From: Rhypophila decipiens
Taxonomy: Eukaryota; Ascomycota; Sordariomycetes; Sordariales; Naviculisporaceae
DNA length: 64,000 nucleotides
Assembly (NCBI GenBank): GCA_033297075.1
Contig: MU858184.1
Coordinates: 38,320 to 102,319, forward strand
Reading direction: 5' to 3'
This document shows positions 54,686 to 64,000 of the stretch, piece by piece (the stretch's first letter is position 1; every line of letters starts with the position of its first letter). The translations under genes were made by a program, and so were the position numbers. The notes below the pieces were generated by a model. The model saw only the letters and a program-made list of their open reading frames with translations. It was not told where the DNA came from and ran no database searches.

Positions 54686-56374
54686 CTAAGCCGTGATATT
54701 TTCCAGCTTCCTCTTTCGCACGAAATTCTGCTTTATCTCCTCCTTCATTCGCTCATATAACGAAATAACTCCCTCAAGTTCTCTATTCTGCCTCTCCTGA
54801 AAGTCTCGCAGCTCCTCCTCAAGCGTCTGCCGCAGGGCCTCGGTCTTTGCCTTCGAAACCCTCTCGAGATCCGCAATCTCATTCCGCTCTTGCTCCAGTG
54901 CGGCAAGCTTCTCATGCACGTCATTCAGCATATTCTGCCAATACTCCAGGTCTGTACCAAGTTCACAGATCCGGCCGAGCACGTCCTTTGTGACAGTGTC
55001 AAACAGAGATAGAGGTCCCGGCTTGGAAGTGCAGCCTAGCTCCACCAGCTGCTTGTCAAACTCCTGCCTCAGCTTCATGGCCTCCCATTCGATACGTTCC
55101 TCGGCCGGGATTGGCTTGTAGTTGTCATCTTCTTCGTCGTACGTTTCCGGAATTGGAGGTTCTCCCTTGTCCGAAGGGTCCTGCTCACTGATGAACTTGG
55201 GGTACCCCACGCTGTGCCACGCTGGATACACTCCGGAACGTTCCCAGTCAATGATGCCAGTGATTGCAAAGGTCTCAGGGTCAACAAGTATGTTGGTGTC
55301 ATTGAGATCTTGGTGATTAAGGAAGTATTGCTCTGATGTGGGTTTGCTGTGGTTTTCAAGGCCACATGGTCGTTCAGATGTGCTCTTGGTATCAGAGGGA
55401 CGGTCTTCCGGGTATAGCTTGGGAAGCAGACGAAGACACGTATCGCAGTTCTCGATGTATCGGTCGTACAACCCGAGAAAGTCGTTAGTGTCGATTCCAA
55501 ACGCAATCTCCTCCGCCACCAGATTCTCCCATTCTTCTTGGTCTTTGAGTAATGCTGCTGGGGCCTCGTCCAAAAGGGCCTTGGCTGACTGAAAATGAGC
55601 CCGCTCTACCTCAGTGTGCGCTTCAAGCCAGTCTCTGGTGTTGTTGAAAGGGCCGCGGGTGGTGGAGAGGTAGTGACGCCGACCTGAACCGAACTCATAC
55701 TCCAATGTTGGACCGACGAAGAACTGCGGCTCGACCATGTCTTCTAGCCTGACATGACGAGGCCGAACGGAGAGCGCCGATGAAGAATTGTTGGTCTGGG
55801 CCTGGGTAACATAGAGGGAGCCAACTTTGTTGAATTTGTGGCGCCACAGCTCTTCCATCATGCGCGCAACCTGGCGAACAAGATTGACCTTTTTGTCCCA
55901 TGGCATCTTGCGCCATACAGATTCCAGCACGACGCCTGGGACTTTTTCCTCAAGCGACCACTCGTAGCCGATCCTGGCATCAACTCCAGAGATCCATGCG
56001 ATTGGCTTGGGAACGGGGATAGTGGTTTTGTGGCGAAGATATGCGAGAGTGGCCATCTCACTCTCAGTCTTTAGGCATGGGTCGACGCCGAGGGCGACAC
56101 GAAGGAGGTAAGGTTGTGTCCAGGACGGGTGTGTCGCTTCGTAAACCTTGTGGTGGGAACCTTCGGCGAAAAAGCGGACTTGAAGGTCAGGGTCATTGTG
56201 GTGGTCGCTTCCCGAAAAGAACTCAGACACAAAAATGGCTTTGATGGCATCGCTGTCGGGCTCCGAGGGCCAAAAAGGCTCGCTGTTCCAGGGCTGCCAC
56301 CCCGTGTATCTGACACGGTCTTCGGGGAGATAGCGATCCCAAGCGGTCTTGGTTGTGACTTTGGTGCGCGACAT
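54686..56374 (-). CDS. Aminoglycoside phosphotransferase (APH)-fold kinase-like protein
   Basis: Single exon, 562 aa from MSRTKVTTKTAWDRYLPEDR; an upstream in-frame ATG at 56479 would add 35 residues. Kinase-like features: VRFFAEGSHHKVYEAT (glycine-loop position), LLRVALGVDP and ESEMATLAYL (ATP-binding lobe), the catalytic loop NHQDLNDTNILVD (H354-x-D356...N361) and ITGIIDWE, the metal-binding Asp motif. After about residue 455 the chain becomes a long coiled coil (VHEKLAALEQERNEIADLER and onward) ending in a basic KRKLE. APH-like proteins are expanded in filamentous fungi and mostly of unknown substrate. The coiled coil suggests self-association. Confidence 0.88.
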   Translation of the reverse strand: MSRTKVTTKTAWDRYLPEDRVRYTGWQPWNSEPFWPSEPDSDAIKAIFVSEFFSGSDHHNDPDLQVRFFAEGSHHKVYEATHPSWTQPYLLRVALGVDPCLKTESEMATLAYLRHKTTIPVPKPIAWISGVDARIGYEWSLEEKVPGVVLESVWRKMPWDKKVNLVRQVARMMEELWRHKFNKVGSLYVTQAQTNNSSSALSVRPRHVRLEDMVEPQFFVGPTLEYEFGSGRRHYLSTTRGPFNNTRDWLEAHTEVERAHFQSAKALLDEAPAALLKDQEEWENLVAEEIAFGIDTNDFLGLYDRYIENCDTCLRLLPKLYPEDRPSDTKSTSERPCGLENHSKPTSEQYFLNHQDLNDTNILVDPETFAITGIIDWERSGVYPAWHSVGYPKFISEQDPSDKGEPPIPETYDEEDDNYKPIPAEERIEWEAMKLRQEFDKQLVELGCTSKPGPLSLFDTVTKDVLGRICELGTDLEYWQNMLNDVHEKLAALEQERNEIADLERVSKAKTEALRQTLEEELRDFQERQNRELEGVISLYERMKEEIKQNFVRKRKLENITA

Positions 56375-57835
56375 GGTTGTGACTTCGCTGCGCGGCTTGG
56401 ATGGCTGGATGCTCGAGAGAAAGTTCACGAGGGAGAAGGATTTGAGGTAAGAAATGCATCCGGGAAATGTGAGACCCATGTTGAGAGTCGAAGTTGTGAG
56501 AAAGATCGTGTGCAGTTGGTCGAAATGATTGTGGATTTGCTGCGCCCGATTAGAAAGGACGGTTTTTGGTGTTTGGTGTTTGGTGGAGGAAGAGGGAGAG
56601 GGAGAGGCGGTGCATTAAATAATTGTAGGTTACAAGATTGAGGCGAACGGACCCCACTTTTACCCGCAACGCTAGTGCCATTTGAACGCCGTGCCCCACG
56701 TTGTCGTGAAGTCTGTTTGTCTTGACACGAGGGGTGAAATTTTCAATCTGACACCCTTGATGAATACGGTGACGGACACTCCCTGTAAAGTACCTTAATA
56801 TTTCAGTAATGGACCTGTTAGGGCGAATGCTATAGGTGTAATTGTAAATGTTCGCGTTCTAGTACCCCAGCTAGCGACTCTCTTCATCCCTACAGGAACC
56901 CCAAGGCACCTGGTATGAGGTCATTATCGGCCAGTGACTCATTGAAAGATAAGGGGAAACAAACACTTTTGGGTCGAACTTTGAATTGCCGTTTCGGGAG
57001 CGGGGAGTATTTGTCCCCCACTACGCGACAACGAGCCCGATTAGCCTACAAGTCCGTACGGTAACAGTATAAGCTAACTTAGCCTCGTTCCTTAAAGTGC
57101 TTAACTAATTGAATATTTACTTAGTATTATACCCGTAGATAGGGTTAAGGATTAATTAGTTCTTTATATATAAATAGTAGGTACGCGTTTAGTAGTTATA
57201 ACTTTTTATATTAGAGAAACTGAGAACTTTAGTCTGAGCTAGTCCGAGACCTCCTATATAGCTATAGAATGACCGATTCTATTAGTGAAAGAAAGTTGCA
57301 ATTAGAAATACCCCACGACATACGATTAATTGATTGACCGCCTGTTCTGTTCTTAGGGATTTGTCGTGAGGCGCTGGCCTCGTCGGTGTGGGGCTGGCCT
57401 CGTCGGTGTGGGGCTACCAAACACCAGGCGCGGGGCAGCCTTCTGTTCAGACTGCCTGACCCTTCATCTGAAAATACCGTCGCCTAGGGAGCCTGTACAC
57501 CGGAACGTAATTCAAGCTGCTCAGTGTACTATACACACCAGTATTTAATTTGCAGCTCTACCATGCTACGAAACCCTTCCACCCACAACACTCTGGACAC
57601 CCGACACACCTTCCCCAATCCGAAGATTTCCTCCACCACCGCTATTCTCCCTCTATGCACACATTCTCAGGCATTACAATAGCTTATGCATCTTATTCAA
57701 TCGCGAACGCTCTCTTGCTCTACCTACCTCGCCGCCCTGCCAGCCGCACCCCTCTCGAGACTGTTCAACCTCCTGTACCAAACCAATCTACCCTCATCCG
57801 GAGGGTGTTCAATAGAACAATAGTACCTCGACACA
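56375..57835. other. intergenic with AT-rich tract
   Basis: About 1.46 kb. Promoter of the APH gene, an AT-rich tract (about 56760-57350, TTAATTAGTTCTTTATATAT-like), a 20-bp tandem duplication, and the leader of the 57836 gene. A 102-aa frame at 57550-57858 overlaps the next gene's start and is treated as leader sequence. Confidence 0.5.
57373..57412 (+). repeat. 20-bp perfect tandem duplication
   Basis: GCTGGCCTCGTCGGTGTGGG at 57373-57392 is repeated exactly at 57393-57412. Confidence 0.9.
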
Positions 57836-58265
57836 ATGGCTCCTCAGGCAAGAACTAATCTCGAGTCCTTCCTTGACTCTGTCTTGGATGCCCATCTCGT
57901 CATGAACCAGTACAGTGGCGAGGAAACAATCAAGGCCGACTTCAGGAAGGGCTTCAGGCTGGATCATCAGGGGGTAAAGTCAATCATCCCAACTTGCTTC
58001 CGAGTCATGATTCCTAACCATCAATTTTCAACTTCAGACGAACAACGACGAGACCGTGCACCCTTGGACCCATCGCATCTATGTCCAGCCCGTCGGTGGA
58101 AGCAAGAGCAAGTCCCACCGACAAAGCAAAGCCAACAACAACAAAAGCATCCTCGCCGACTGCCACGCCTCCGAATCTGCTACTGCTGAAGAGATCCGCG
58201 ACGCCTTGATGAAGAGCTTCCGCAAGGGAGCTCAAGTGTTCTACGCCCCTCCCAAGCCCGAATAA
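57836..58265 (+). CDS. Small conserved-looking protein of unknown function
   Basis: Two exons, 57836-57973 and 58038-58265, with intron 57974-58037 (CTAACC branch site, CTTCAG acceptor); 121 aa. It starts MAPQARTNLESFLDSVLDAH. The second part has HPWTHRIYVQPVGGSKSKSH, a basic Ser/Asn-rich linker, and AEEIRDALMKSFRKGAQVFY. No signal peptide, membrane segment or known domain. Clean phase, a well-placed branch site and fungal-like codon use support a real gene. Confidence 0.7.
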
Positions 58266-59523
58266 ACACCACGGGCCAGGACCCTTAAGCCTCTTATCAC
58301 ACCCTCAACAACTTCACTTCTTTCCGAAAGTATTCTTGTCGACCTTATGAAACGCCCCATGTTGAGAAGTAGGAAGCCGCCTCTTGAGAAGTAGGACAGT
58401 CTCATAGTCTGGCTTCGCATTCAGGTCCAGATTCAGGGTTGAGAAGCTTTAGCGGGGTTTTGTTTTGTTTTCCTTTTATTTTCTTTTTGGTATCATTGGG
58501 CCATTGCATTGCACTTCAGCATGGAGTTTGAGGCGTTGTGCTCTTTTTCGAGAATGGCTACGGCCACTCGCAATCAGGGACAGCGTCAAGGAAATTGTGC
58601 ATTTACAGGCCGGGAAAATAGTGCATCAAAGAGCGAGCATAAACTGCATTTAAGGCCATGGAAACAGCGCATCAGTTCCATTAGTTTGGCATACAGTTTA
58701 GGCGTTTGGGGGAATCATTCTGGCCATTTGCATGGGATAGGTAGCCTGCGGCATCATACAGCCGTCGCTAATACAGACCTTCTCCAACTGTCTCCTTTAT
58801 GCGTGCTAAATTTGTGTGTTTGTGGTGACTCGGGTTAACCTGGCTACAGTCGTAATAGCCTCACTGGACTAGACTTCCCGGTGCTGGTCTTGTAAGTAGC
58901 TTAACGTAAAATGCTTTGCATGCCAAGTATCCTCCTGCATCTCAGCGTGACAAATGCATTAACAGAATAGCACAAGAGGCATTTAGTATATAGTGTGCAT
59001 CTGGTGTACAAATTTAGATGTCACCTATGTTAAATATGAGTCTGGCACCTTCGCTGCGACAAGCCAGAACAAACATTTTAAAGACGACTCACGACAACCT
59101 ACCATTATCTTCTAGGTTAAAAAGAGGGTTGGGTAACGTTTGAATAAAAGTGGACCCGGCCCGCTAGTCACTTACACGCACTCCCAGCCTTATGTCTCAG
59201 GGGTAGTAACTGATGTTTTTTATCGGTGGGTACTAACCAGATTAGGCAATGTCACAATCAGTGTCACGTCAAAGCTCCCACTTTAGCCGCGCCCCCAGTC
59301 CTCGTTCCTTTGTTTGCCGGGATATTTGAAATTCCTGTTCTGGTTTTTTTCCTGGCGTTCAAATCGCCCTTAAATTCAGTCGATTTGTATCCGAGCAGGG
59401 AAAATCTTTCCGCTGCCCCCTTGCGAACCGCACATCTCGCCGGCCATCATCTCCTCACCGGCCTTGCACTGTTCTGTCGACAAGATCATGAGTTTCCCAT
59501 CTGCTTGGGCTCGTCGCATCGTG
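58266..59523. other. intergenic
   Basis: About 1.26 kb between convergent genes. Short frames of 60-109 codons are present without features. GAGAAGTAGGA occurs twice near 58360-58395. No gene seen. Confidence 0.5.
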
Positions 59524-60042
59524 TTACTGTATCGCAGATAGTCTGAGTGAGCACGTATTCCAACCATACAATGAAGCTCGAAAAAGCAAAAAGAAACACC
59601 AAACTCACTTTGCACCACCATCACAATCCCACTCCTGATAAACCTCCAATAACCCAATCTTGTCATAATATTCAAAGATGGTGCCGGTCGTGTCTTCCTC
59701 AGTCCCAGTCCCTTCTCCGCCGTCGGTAATAGCCTGGACACAGTATCCCTCCGGATATAGACCTCGCCGAAAACACAACGCGTCATACCCCGTCACGCTA
59801 TTCACCAGCCTAAAGATGATGGAGCCGCCGTCTTCGAGTGTGTAATCTGTTGACCAGTCTTTGAGGGTCCATAGCGGTGGGGTGTTTTGAGCGGTCGCGG
59901 TTCCGTTTTGGATCGGGACTGGACAGGCGGTGACAGTTGAAGTAAACGAGGTTTGCGCATTTGCGGGCGATGATGCCAGGACTTTTTCAAGGGAAGTAAA
60001 TAGCAGGAACAGGTAGCGTGTAAGGGACCGTTGGGAAGTCAT
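59524..60042 (-). CDS. Small secreted protein
   Basis: Exon 1 is 60042-59609; the best model adds a short exon 59542-59524 after intron 59543-59608 (GTGAGT donor, ACTCAG acceptor), giving 150 aa. A signal peptide (MTSQRSLTRYLFLLFTSLEK, ending near ANA) precedes a domain with PPLWTLKDWSTDYTLEDGGS, IIFRLVNSVTGYDALCFRRG, YC and LLEVYQEWDCDGG, with four cysteines in the mature part. The pattern resembles predicted extracellular beta-rich fungal proteins. The last exon is uncertain: other acceptor choices give longer tails. An in-frame ATG at 60087 adds 15 residues before the signal peptide and is disfavoured. Confidence 0.65.
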
Positions 60043-61022
60043 GATCGGCTCTTGTTGTCTGAGGACAGAGAAGAGGGGCCTGGACAAGTAGTCTAATTAA
60101 TGTGGTTTGGTGATAGATTAGAGAGCGAGCTTACAATGCCGTGAAGTTATCATGTCGTGTTGACCAGGTGTCTCCTCTCTCTGCTGTCGGCTAAAGGGAC
60201 CTTTTTGACTTGCCGGCAGACTGACAATTGTGCCTACTAAGATATTTTATCGACAGCGGGTAAATGACAGTTTTTGATTACGTGAGCGTGTGAGAAAAGG
60301 GAAGCTGTGCGAATGAATATGATTAGCGACGAATCATATGGGGAGGCAGAGTTTCCTTTTTCGTATCTCGCACACGTGAATTTACTTGCCTTGGCTGAGG
60401 CTGGGTCTACCTTTGCCCATGTCAAATACAATTTTTGGCAGGCTAAAACGCTTCCGCTACAACGAAGGAGACCGAGAACTAGTCCAATACCATAGGTAAG
60501 ATCTGATGGCCAAAGTATGTCCTACTTTTAAAACTAATTGTCTGTGACGCCGAGTGCCAAGCTCTTGGCATGAGCTATACTGGATGTGGATGCTTCATGT
60601 AGATAAATACCGAGCACTTCGCTCCCTTCATTCTCTTGTGCTCTTTTTCTCTCATCAGGACTCAATCTACGATCGTTCGTTCTTATCGTCACTCTGCTCG
60701 CGTGATATTGTCTTTATACATAAACGTTGAGCTTTCTATTCTGAAAGTCTCGCGCTTCCACCTCCTACAAACACTTCTATTTACTAGGAGCCTTGTCGGA
60801 AAGAATGGTTGGTTTCACCAATGCGGAAAAGCCGATGTGATAGCGCCAATACAGCAGTGCCGAAGAAGCAGTGCTGATACTGGCCCTGGTAGCAGATGCC
60901 GGACAGCTGCTGTGACGCTTCTACAGGCATCCAAAGTGCCAACCCCGCATCAAACCTCATCTTTCTTAAAACATCCACTCATCTCCTTATTTGGCCCTTC
61001 ACCTTCAGCTAAACTATTCAGT
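60043..61022. other. divergent intergenic
   Basis: Promoters of the secreted-protein gene (-) and HET gene (+). The plus-strand frame stays open from 60636 to the HET start at 61023 but has no HET-like content there. Confidence 0.5.
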
Positions 61023-63137
61023 ATGTCCAACACAGCTTTCGGACAGCTGTCACCTGTTTATGCGTACGCACCACTCGGGTCGCGCAGTTCGATACGGGTG
61101 TTGAAACTCCAAGGGTCGGACGGCCCCGATGCAGAGGCCTGCTGCACTCTGGAGGAACAAGTCTTGGAATCTGGCCAGGCCTACGAAGCAATCTCCTATA
61201 CGTGGGAGGGCCAGACTCCAAGCCAGCGCATAAATTGCGACGGCCTCAACATGCTCGTCACAGAAAACTGCGCTGCGATTGTGCGTCACTTTCGACCCAA
61301 GTCTGCGAATGAGACTCGACGTCTTTGGATTGATGCCATTTGCATCAACCAGCGATCGGTGCATGAGAAAAATCACCAGCTGGCACTCATGGGCAACGTC
61401 TACCGAAATGCGATGTTTGTCCTTGTGTGGCTCGCTCCAGCAGAAGCTGTTTACAACAATGCTCTTGTCGGATTTCGTTATTTGCGTGAGCTTGCGGTGA
61501 TGGCGGCAAGGCCGCCAGCTGGACTTGGAATGGGCCCAATAGGGGGCATCGAAAGGATTGGGGGCCTTGTCGTCTTCGGGCCCTCACTGGATATGGAGGA
61601 CTGGGCGCTTGTCATGGGTTGCCGAAAGCTTCTAGAAGGATGTAAGTGACCGCGACAACTGCAAGAGCTGCAAGCCTCAAAACACTGGAAAGTTCAATTA
61701 CTGACGTCCGCTTCTCTGACGTTGCTGGGAATCCAGCAGAGCATCACGGCTTCCTGGGTCTCAAAAGCATGATTCCCTGGTTTACGCGTCTGTGGACTGT
61801 CCAAGAAGTGGCCATGGCGAGAGAAGCGCTTTTCGTGCTGGGGGAAGACACTCTGTCCTTCAATGCTGTCGGGTCGTTATACCGGGAGCTGGAAAGATTG
61901 CGCCCCTACGATTCCGCCGTCGAAGCGGTTTACGAGAGCTTGCTTGGCGTGTTGGGCCCATACCTTGAAATTTCGCGCGAACTTTGGCTGCATAAGCAGC
62001 CTGGCCGCAGCGGGCTGTTCTCCTTCAACCTCTTTCTCGATTTTAAGGCGAACGACCCTAAGGACAAGATTTTCGCCGTCCAGGGACTCGCGTCCGCGCT
62101 CGGCACGACGCTTCCCGACGCCGACTACTCCAAACCTATCTCTACCATCTACCTGGACGCGTACATGGCTTTGATCATGCATCAGGGGCAGATCAGCGCA
62201 TTGCATGAGCTGAATTCATGCTGGCTGTCCCCGGAAACACGAGGTCTGCCTTCATGGGTGCCTCAGGTGATTGGAAGTCGCCGACCCTGCCAGCCAGCTC
62301 CGATACAATCGTTATGGAGGCTTCCGTCACCGAGGCTTTTTTTTTGGCGACCACGGCCTCCGACTACACGTCAACGGTCATCAGATGGACGTGATATCGG
62401 CTGTTTCCGAAAGCTTTATCTCCGCGTTTGACGTAGAAAATGCGTCTCGACTACCCCAGGACGTACGTACCAAAATTCTCGCCGCGCCCGGGTGGCATCG
62501 ACACTTGGCTAGGGAGCTCTATGGCATCCGCACCCTCATAAAGTGGATAGATTTTGCGGCATCCCACAATCCTGGGTCCATGGCCCTTCGGGTCACTGAT
62601 TCGGAGGCACTTCACAGCTGTTTGCGACTGGGAAGAATTCCGGACGCCTTCCTAGAAAAGCAGAGCTATGGCGTTTTCAAGAGATGGGTGGAGGTCATTC
62701 GCAACAATTCCCACCAAGACTTGCGACACGCCCAGCTTGGCCAGGACTCAGCGTTCAACAAAGAGAGTAGATACGCCTCGTTCATCAGGAGGTGCCAGTT
62801 GGGCCAAGAGAATGGATACCTTATTGAAATGCTCGAGTTCGAGATCCTGCAGCATATTTCGCAGAACAGAAGTTTGTCGGACTGGCACAAAGTCACCGAG
62901 AACCTTGGATTCATGGTGCTCTTCACAACTGCATCAGGGAAGCTCGGAATTGGCGCATTTCCCATACAGGCGGGTGATCTCGTCGTCCACCTCGCTAGCA
63001 ATCACACCCTCCTCGGCCTGCGGCCAAATGCTGACAATCAGTGCGAGATTGTTGCCACCGTGTATGTTCATGACCTGGTTAGAGATGGTCCGCGGAATAA
63101 GGACTGCGAGGGGTACAAGGAGTTTGTTATTATCTGA
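61023..63137 (+). pseudogene. HET (heterokaryon incompatibility) domain gene, apparently frameshifted
   Basis: Exons 61023-61641 and 61737 onward, with intron 61642-61736. The HET domain is complete: YEAISYTWEG near the N-terminus, RRLWIDAICINQRSVHEKNHQ, LMGNVYRNA and VLVWLAP; splice 1 leads to WFTRLWTVQEVAMAREALFV. NDPKDKIFAVQGLAS and GLPSWVP follow. At 62262-62320 the expected continuation is spread over three frames: WVP in frame 2, DWKSPTLPASSDT in frame 1, then RYGGF, HGLRLHVNGHQMD and the C-terminus in frame 0, ending at 63137. No intron with good borders repairs this, so one or two small indels are inferred. HET proteins trigger cell death on non-self recognition; this copy may be inactive, or the sequence may hold base errors. 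Confidence 0.7.
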
Positions 63138-64000
63138 GGTTCTTCGGGGACAGTTACAGGGATCTTGATCTCTGAGGCTGTGTAACGATGTCGCATGACA
63201 TCCCAACTATGAAGGATCAGGAAAGGCTCGGGACAAACCAGCTACAGTTCACCTCAGCTAATGGTTACGAACGAAAGGAAATAGTGTGACCCGAATATAC
63301 CAGTACATGACCTGAGATGGTACACAATATCCCAGCTCGGAACTTGAATGGTACATTGGATTCTAGCACCGATGGGATGTCCTACTACATACTAGTATAT
63401 AATGGGATGTCTTAGAATATACCAGTATTGACTCAAGGACAGACGTCGATAGCACAAACACACAACACACAACCTAGATAGTGTAGAGTCCGGACGCACA
63501 CATTGAGATCTGGCCTTTCGTTTGTGTGATGAGTGCGGCGCAGGATTCACCACACACATTAAGATGTGTTTGGTTATGACAAGTGTGACCGTCTGATCAA
63601 CACAACACACACATTCTCACACTGGTGCCATTCTTGTAGTCGAAAGGAAAACATTCAATTAAGTGCCACCGCTGGCTAAAGGAGTGACTGTCCAAGAAAC
63701 CCCGCTTTTTTGCTGCAAAAAGGTCATGAAAAAATTAAAAATCCTCCCTCGTCTCCGCTCATAAGAAGAAAAAGAGAAAAACCACTACGCCCCATGGCAC
63801 TACGGCGCCCTGCCAACCGGAAGATCCCACATACCTGGCCCAAGCAGAGGGACCACAGTGCTCACCCTCAAAAATCACGAGGAACACCGTTTCACCGAGA
63901 CAGTATATACGCCAAGACCCCCACATGGAACCACCCCCATTTGGAATCGCAATTTCCACACCGCCATTCCACCACCACCCTCTTTGAACATCAACAACTT
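63138..64000. other. right-edge intergenic
   Basis: 3' flank of the HET gene. GGGATGTC...ACTAGTATA/ATACCAGTAT phrases near 63365-63430 and several CACACA runs (63455-63615) are repetitive. No gene is supported; a 66-aa minus frame at 63759-63959 has no features. Confidence 0.45.

Noticed and set aside
57550..57858. 102-aa plus-strand frame before the 57836 gene
   Set aside because: His/Pro-rich, pyrimidine-rich leader overlapping the next start codon; better read as 5' untranslated sequence.
62267..62334. Intron to repair the HET gene
   Set aside because: Its length does not restore the frame, and it would remove HET-like sequence DWKSPTLPASSDT.

Overview
The window is nuclear DNA of a filamentous ascomycete (Pezizomycotina), most likely a Sordariomycete. 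The evidence is: genes interrupted by short introns (about 46-126 nt, a few longer) with GT..AG ends and CTAAC/CTGAC-type branch sites; a roughly balanced GC content with AT-rich intergenic tracts; and families that are typical of or restricted to filamentous fungi (HET domain, DUF7708, DUF1996, DUF1993, F-box proteins, small cysteine-rich secreted proteins). No bacterial operons, CRISPR arrays or viral genes were seen. Exon structures were joined by hand from splice sites, reading frames and family expectations; every multi-exon model given as a CDS closes in frame, except where an entry says otherwise.

Layout, left to right. 1-10 kb: a gene tail at the left edge, a secreted DUF1996 protein (-), a six-exon NLR-like DUF7708 protein with no P-loop (-), and a 1225-aa AAA+ ATPase (+) whose C-terminus was reshaped by a 29-bp duplication. 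10-15 kb: an AT-rich patch with repeat remnants and a 202-bp solo LTR with an exact 5-bp target duplication, then two adjacent paralogous single-pass cysteine-rich membrane proteins (-) with repetitive tails. 15-22 kb: SDR oxidoreductase, a TDP2-like endonuclease/exonuclease/phosphatase protein, and a DUF1993 protein flanked by related ~24-bp repeat arrays in inverted orientation (all -), then an F-box protein (+). 22-32 kb: mostly small secreted or unknown proteins, plus an ankyrin-like protein. 32-44 kb: a secreted serine beta-lactamase-like hydrolase (+), then a divergent pair: a protein of the family databases often mislabel 'geranylgeranyl pyrophosphate synthetase' (-), and a 2299-aa SF1 helicase / NFX1 zinc-finger / triple CbxX-type AAA fusion (+). 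44-49 kb: an intron-containing tRNA-Ala(UGC), a tiny gene, a zinc-dependent deaminase-like protein, an unresolved locus and a second F-box protein. 49-64 kb: a CAGTCA-rich minisatellite between divergent genes, a CorA-like transporter gene with in-frame stops, DUF4419 and aminoglycoside-phosphotransferase-fold genes, small unknown or secreted genes and a HET-domain gene that appears frameshifted.

There is no obvious biosynthetic cluster. The most coherent themes are (i) surface/secreted proteins and self/non-self or signal recognition (paired receptor-like proteins, secreted Cys-rich proteins, DUF7708, HET), and (ii) nucleic-acid or RNA handling around 34-44 kb, where a ZNFX1/Upf1-like helicase fusion is divergently paired with a protein carrying E-x-D and D-L-K motifs that could be a nuclease-like active site.
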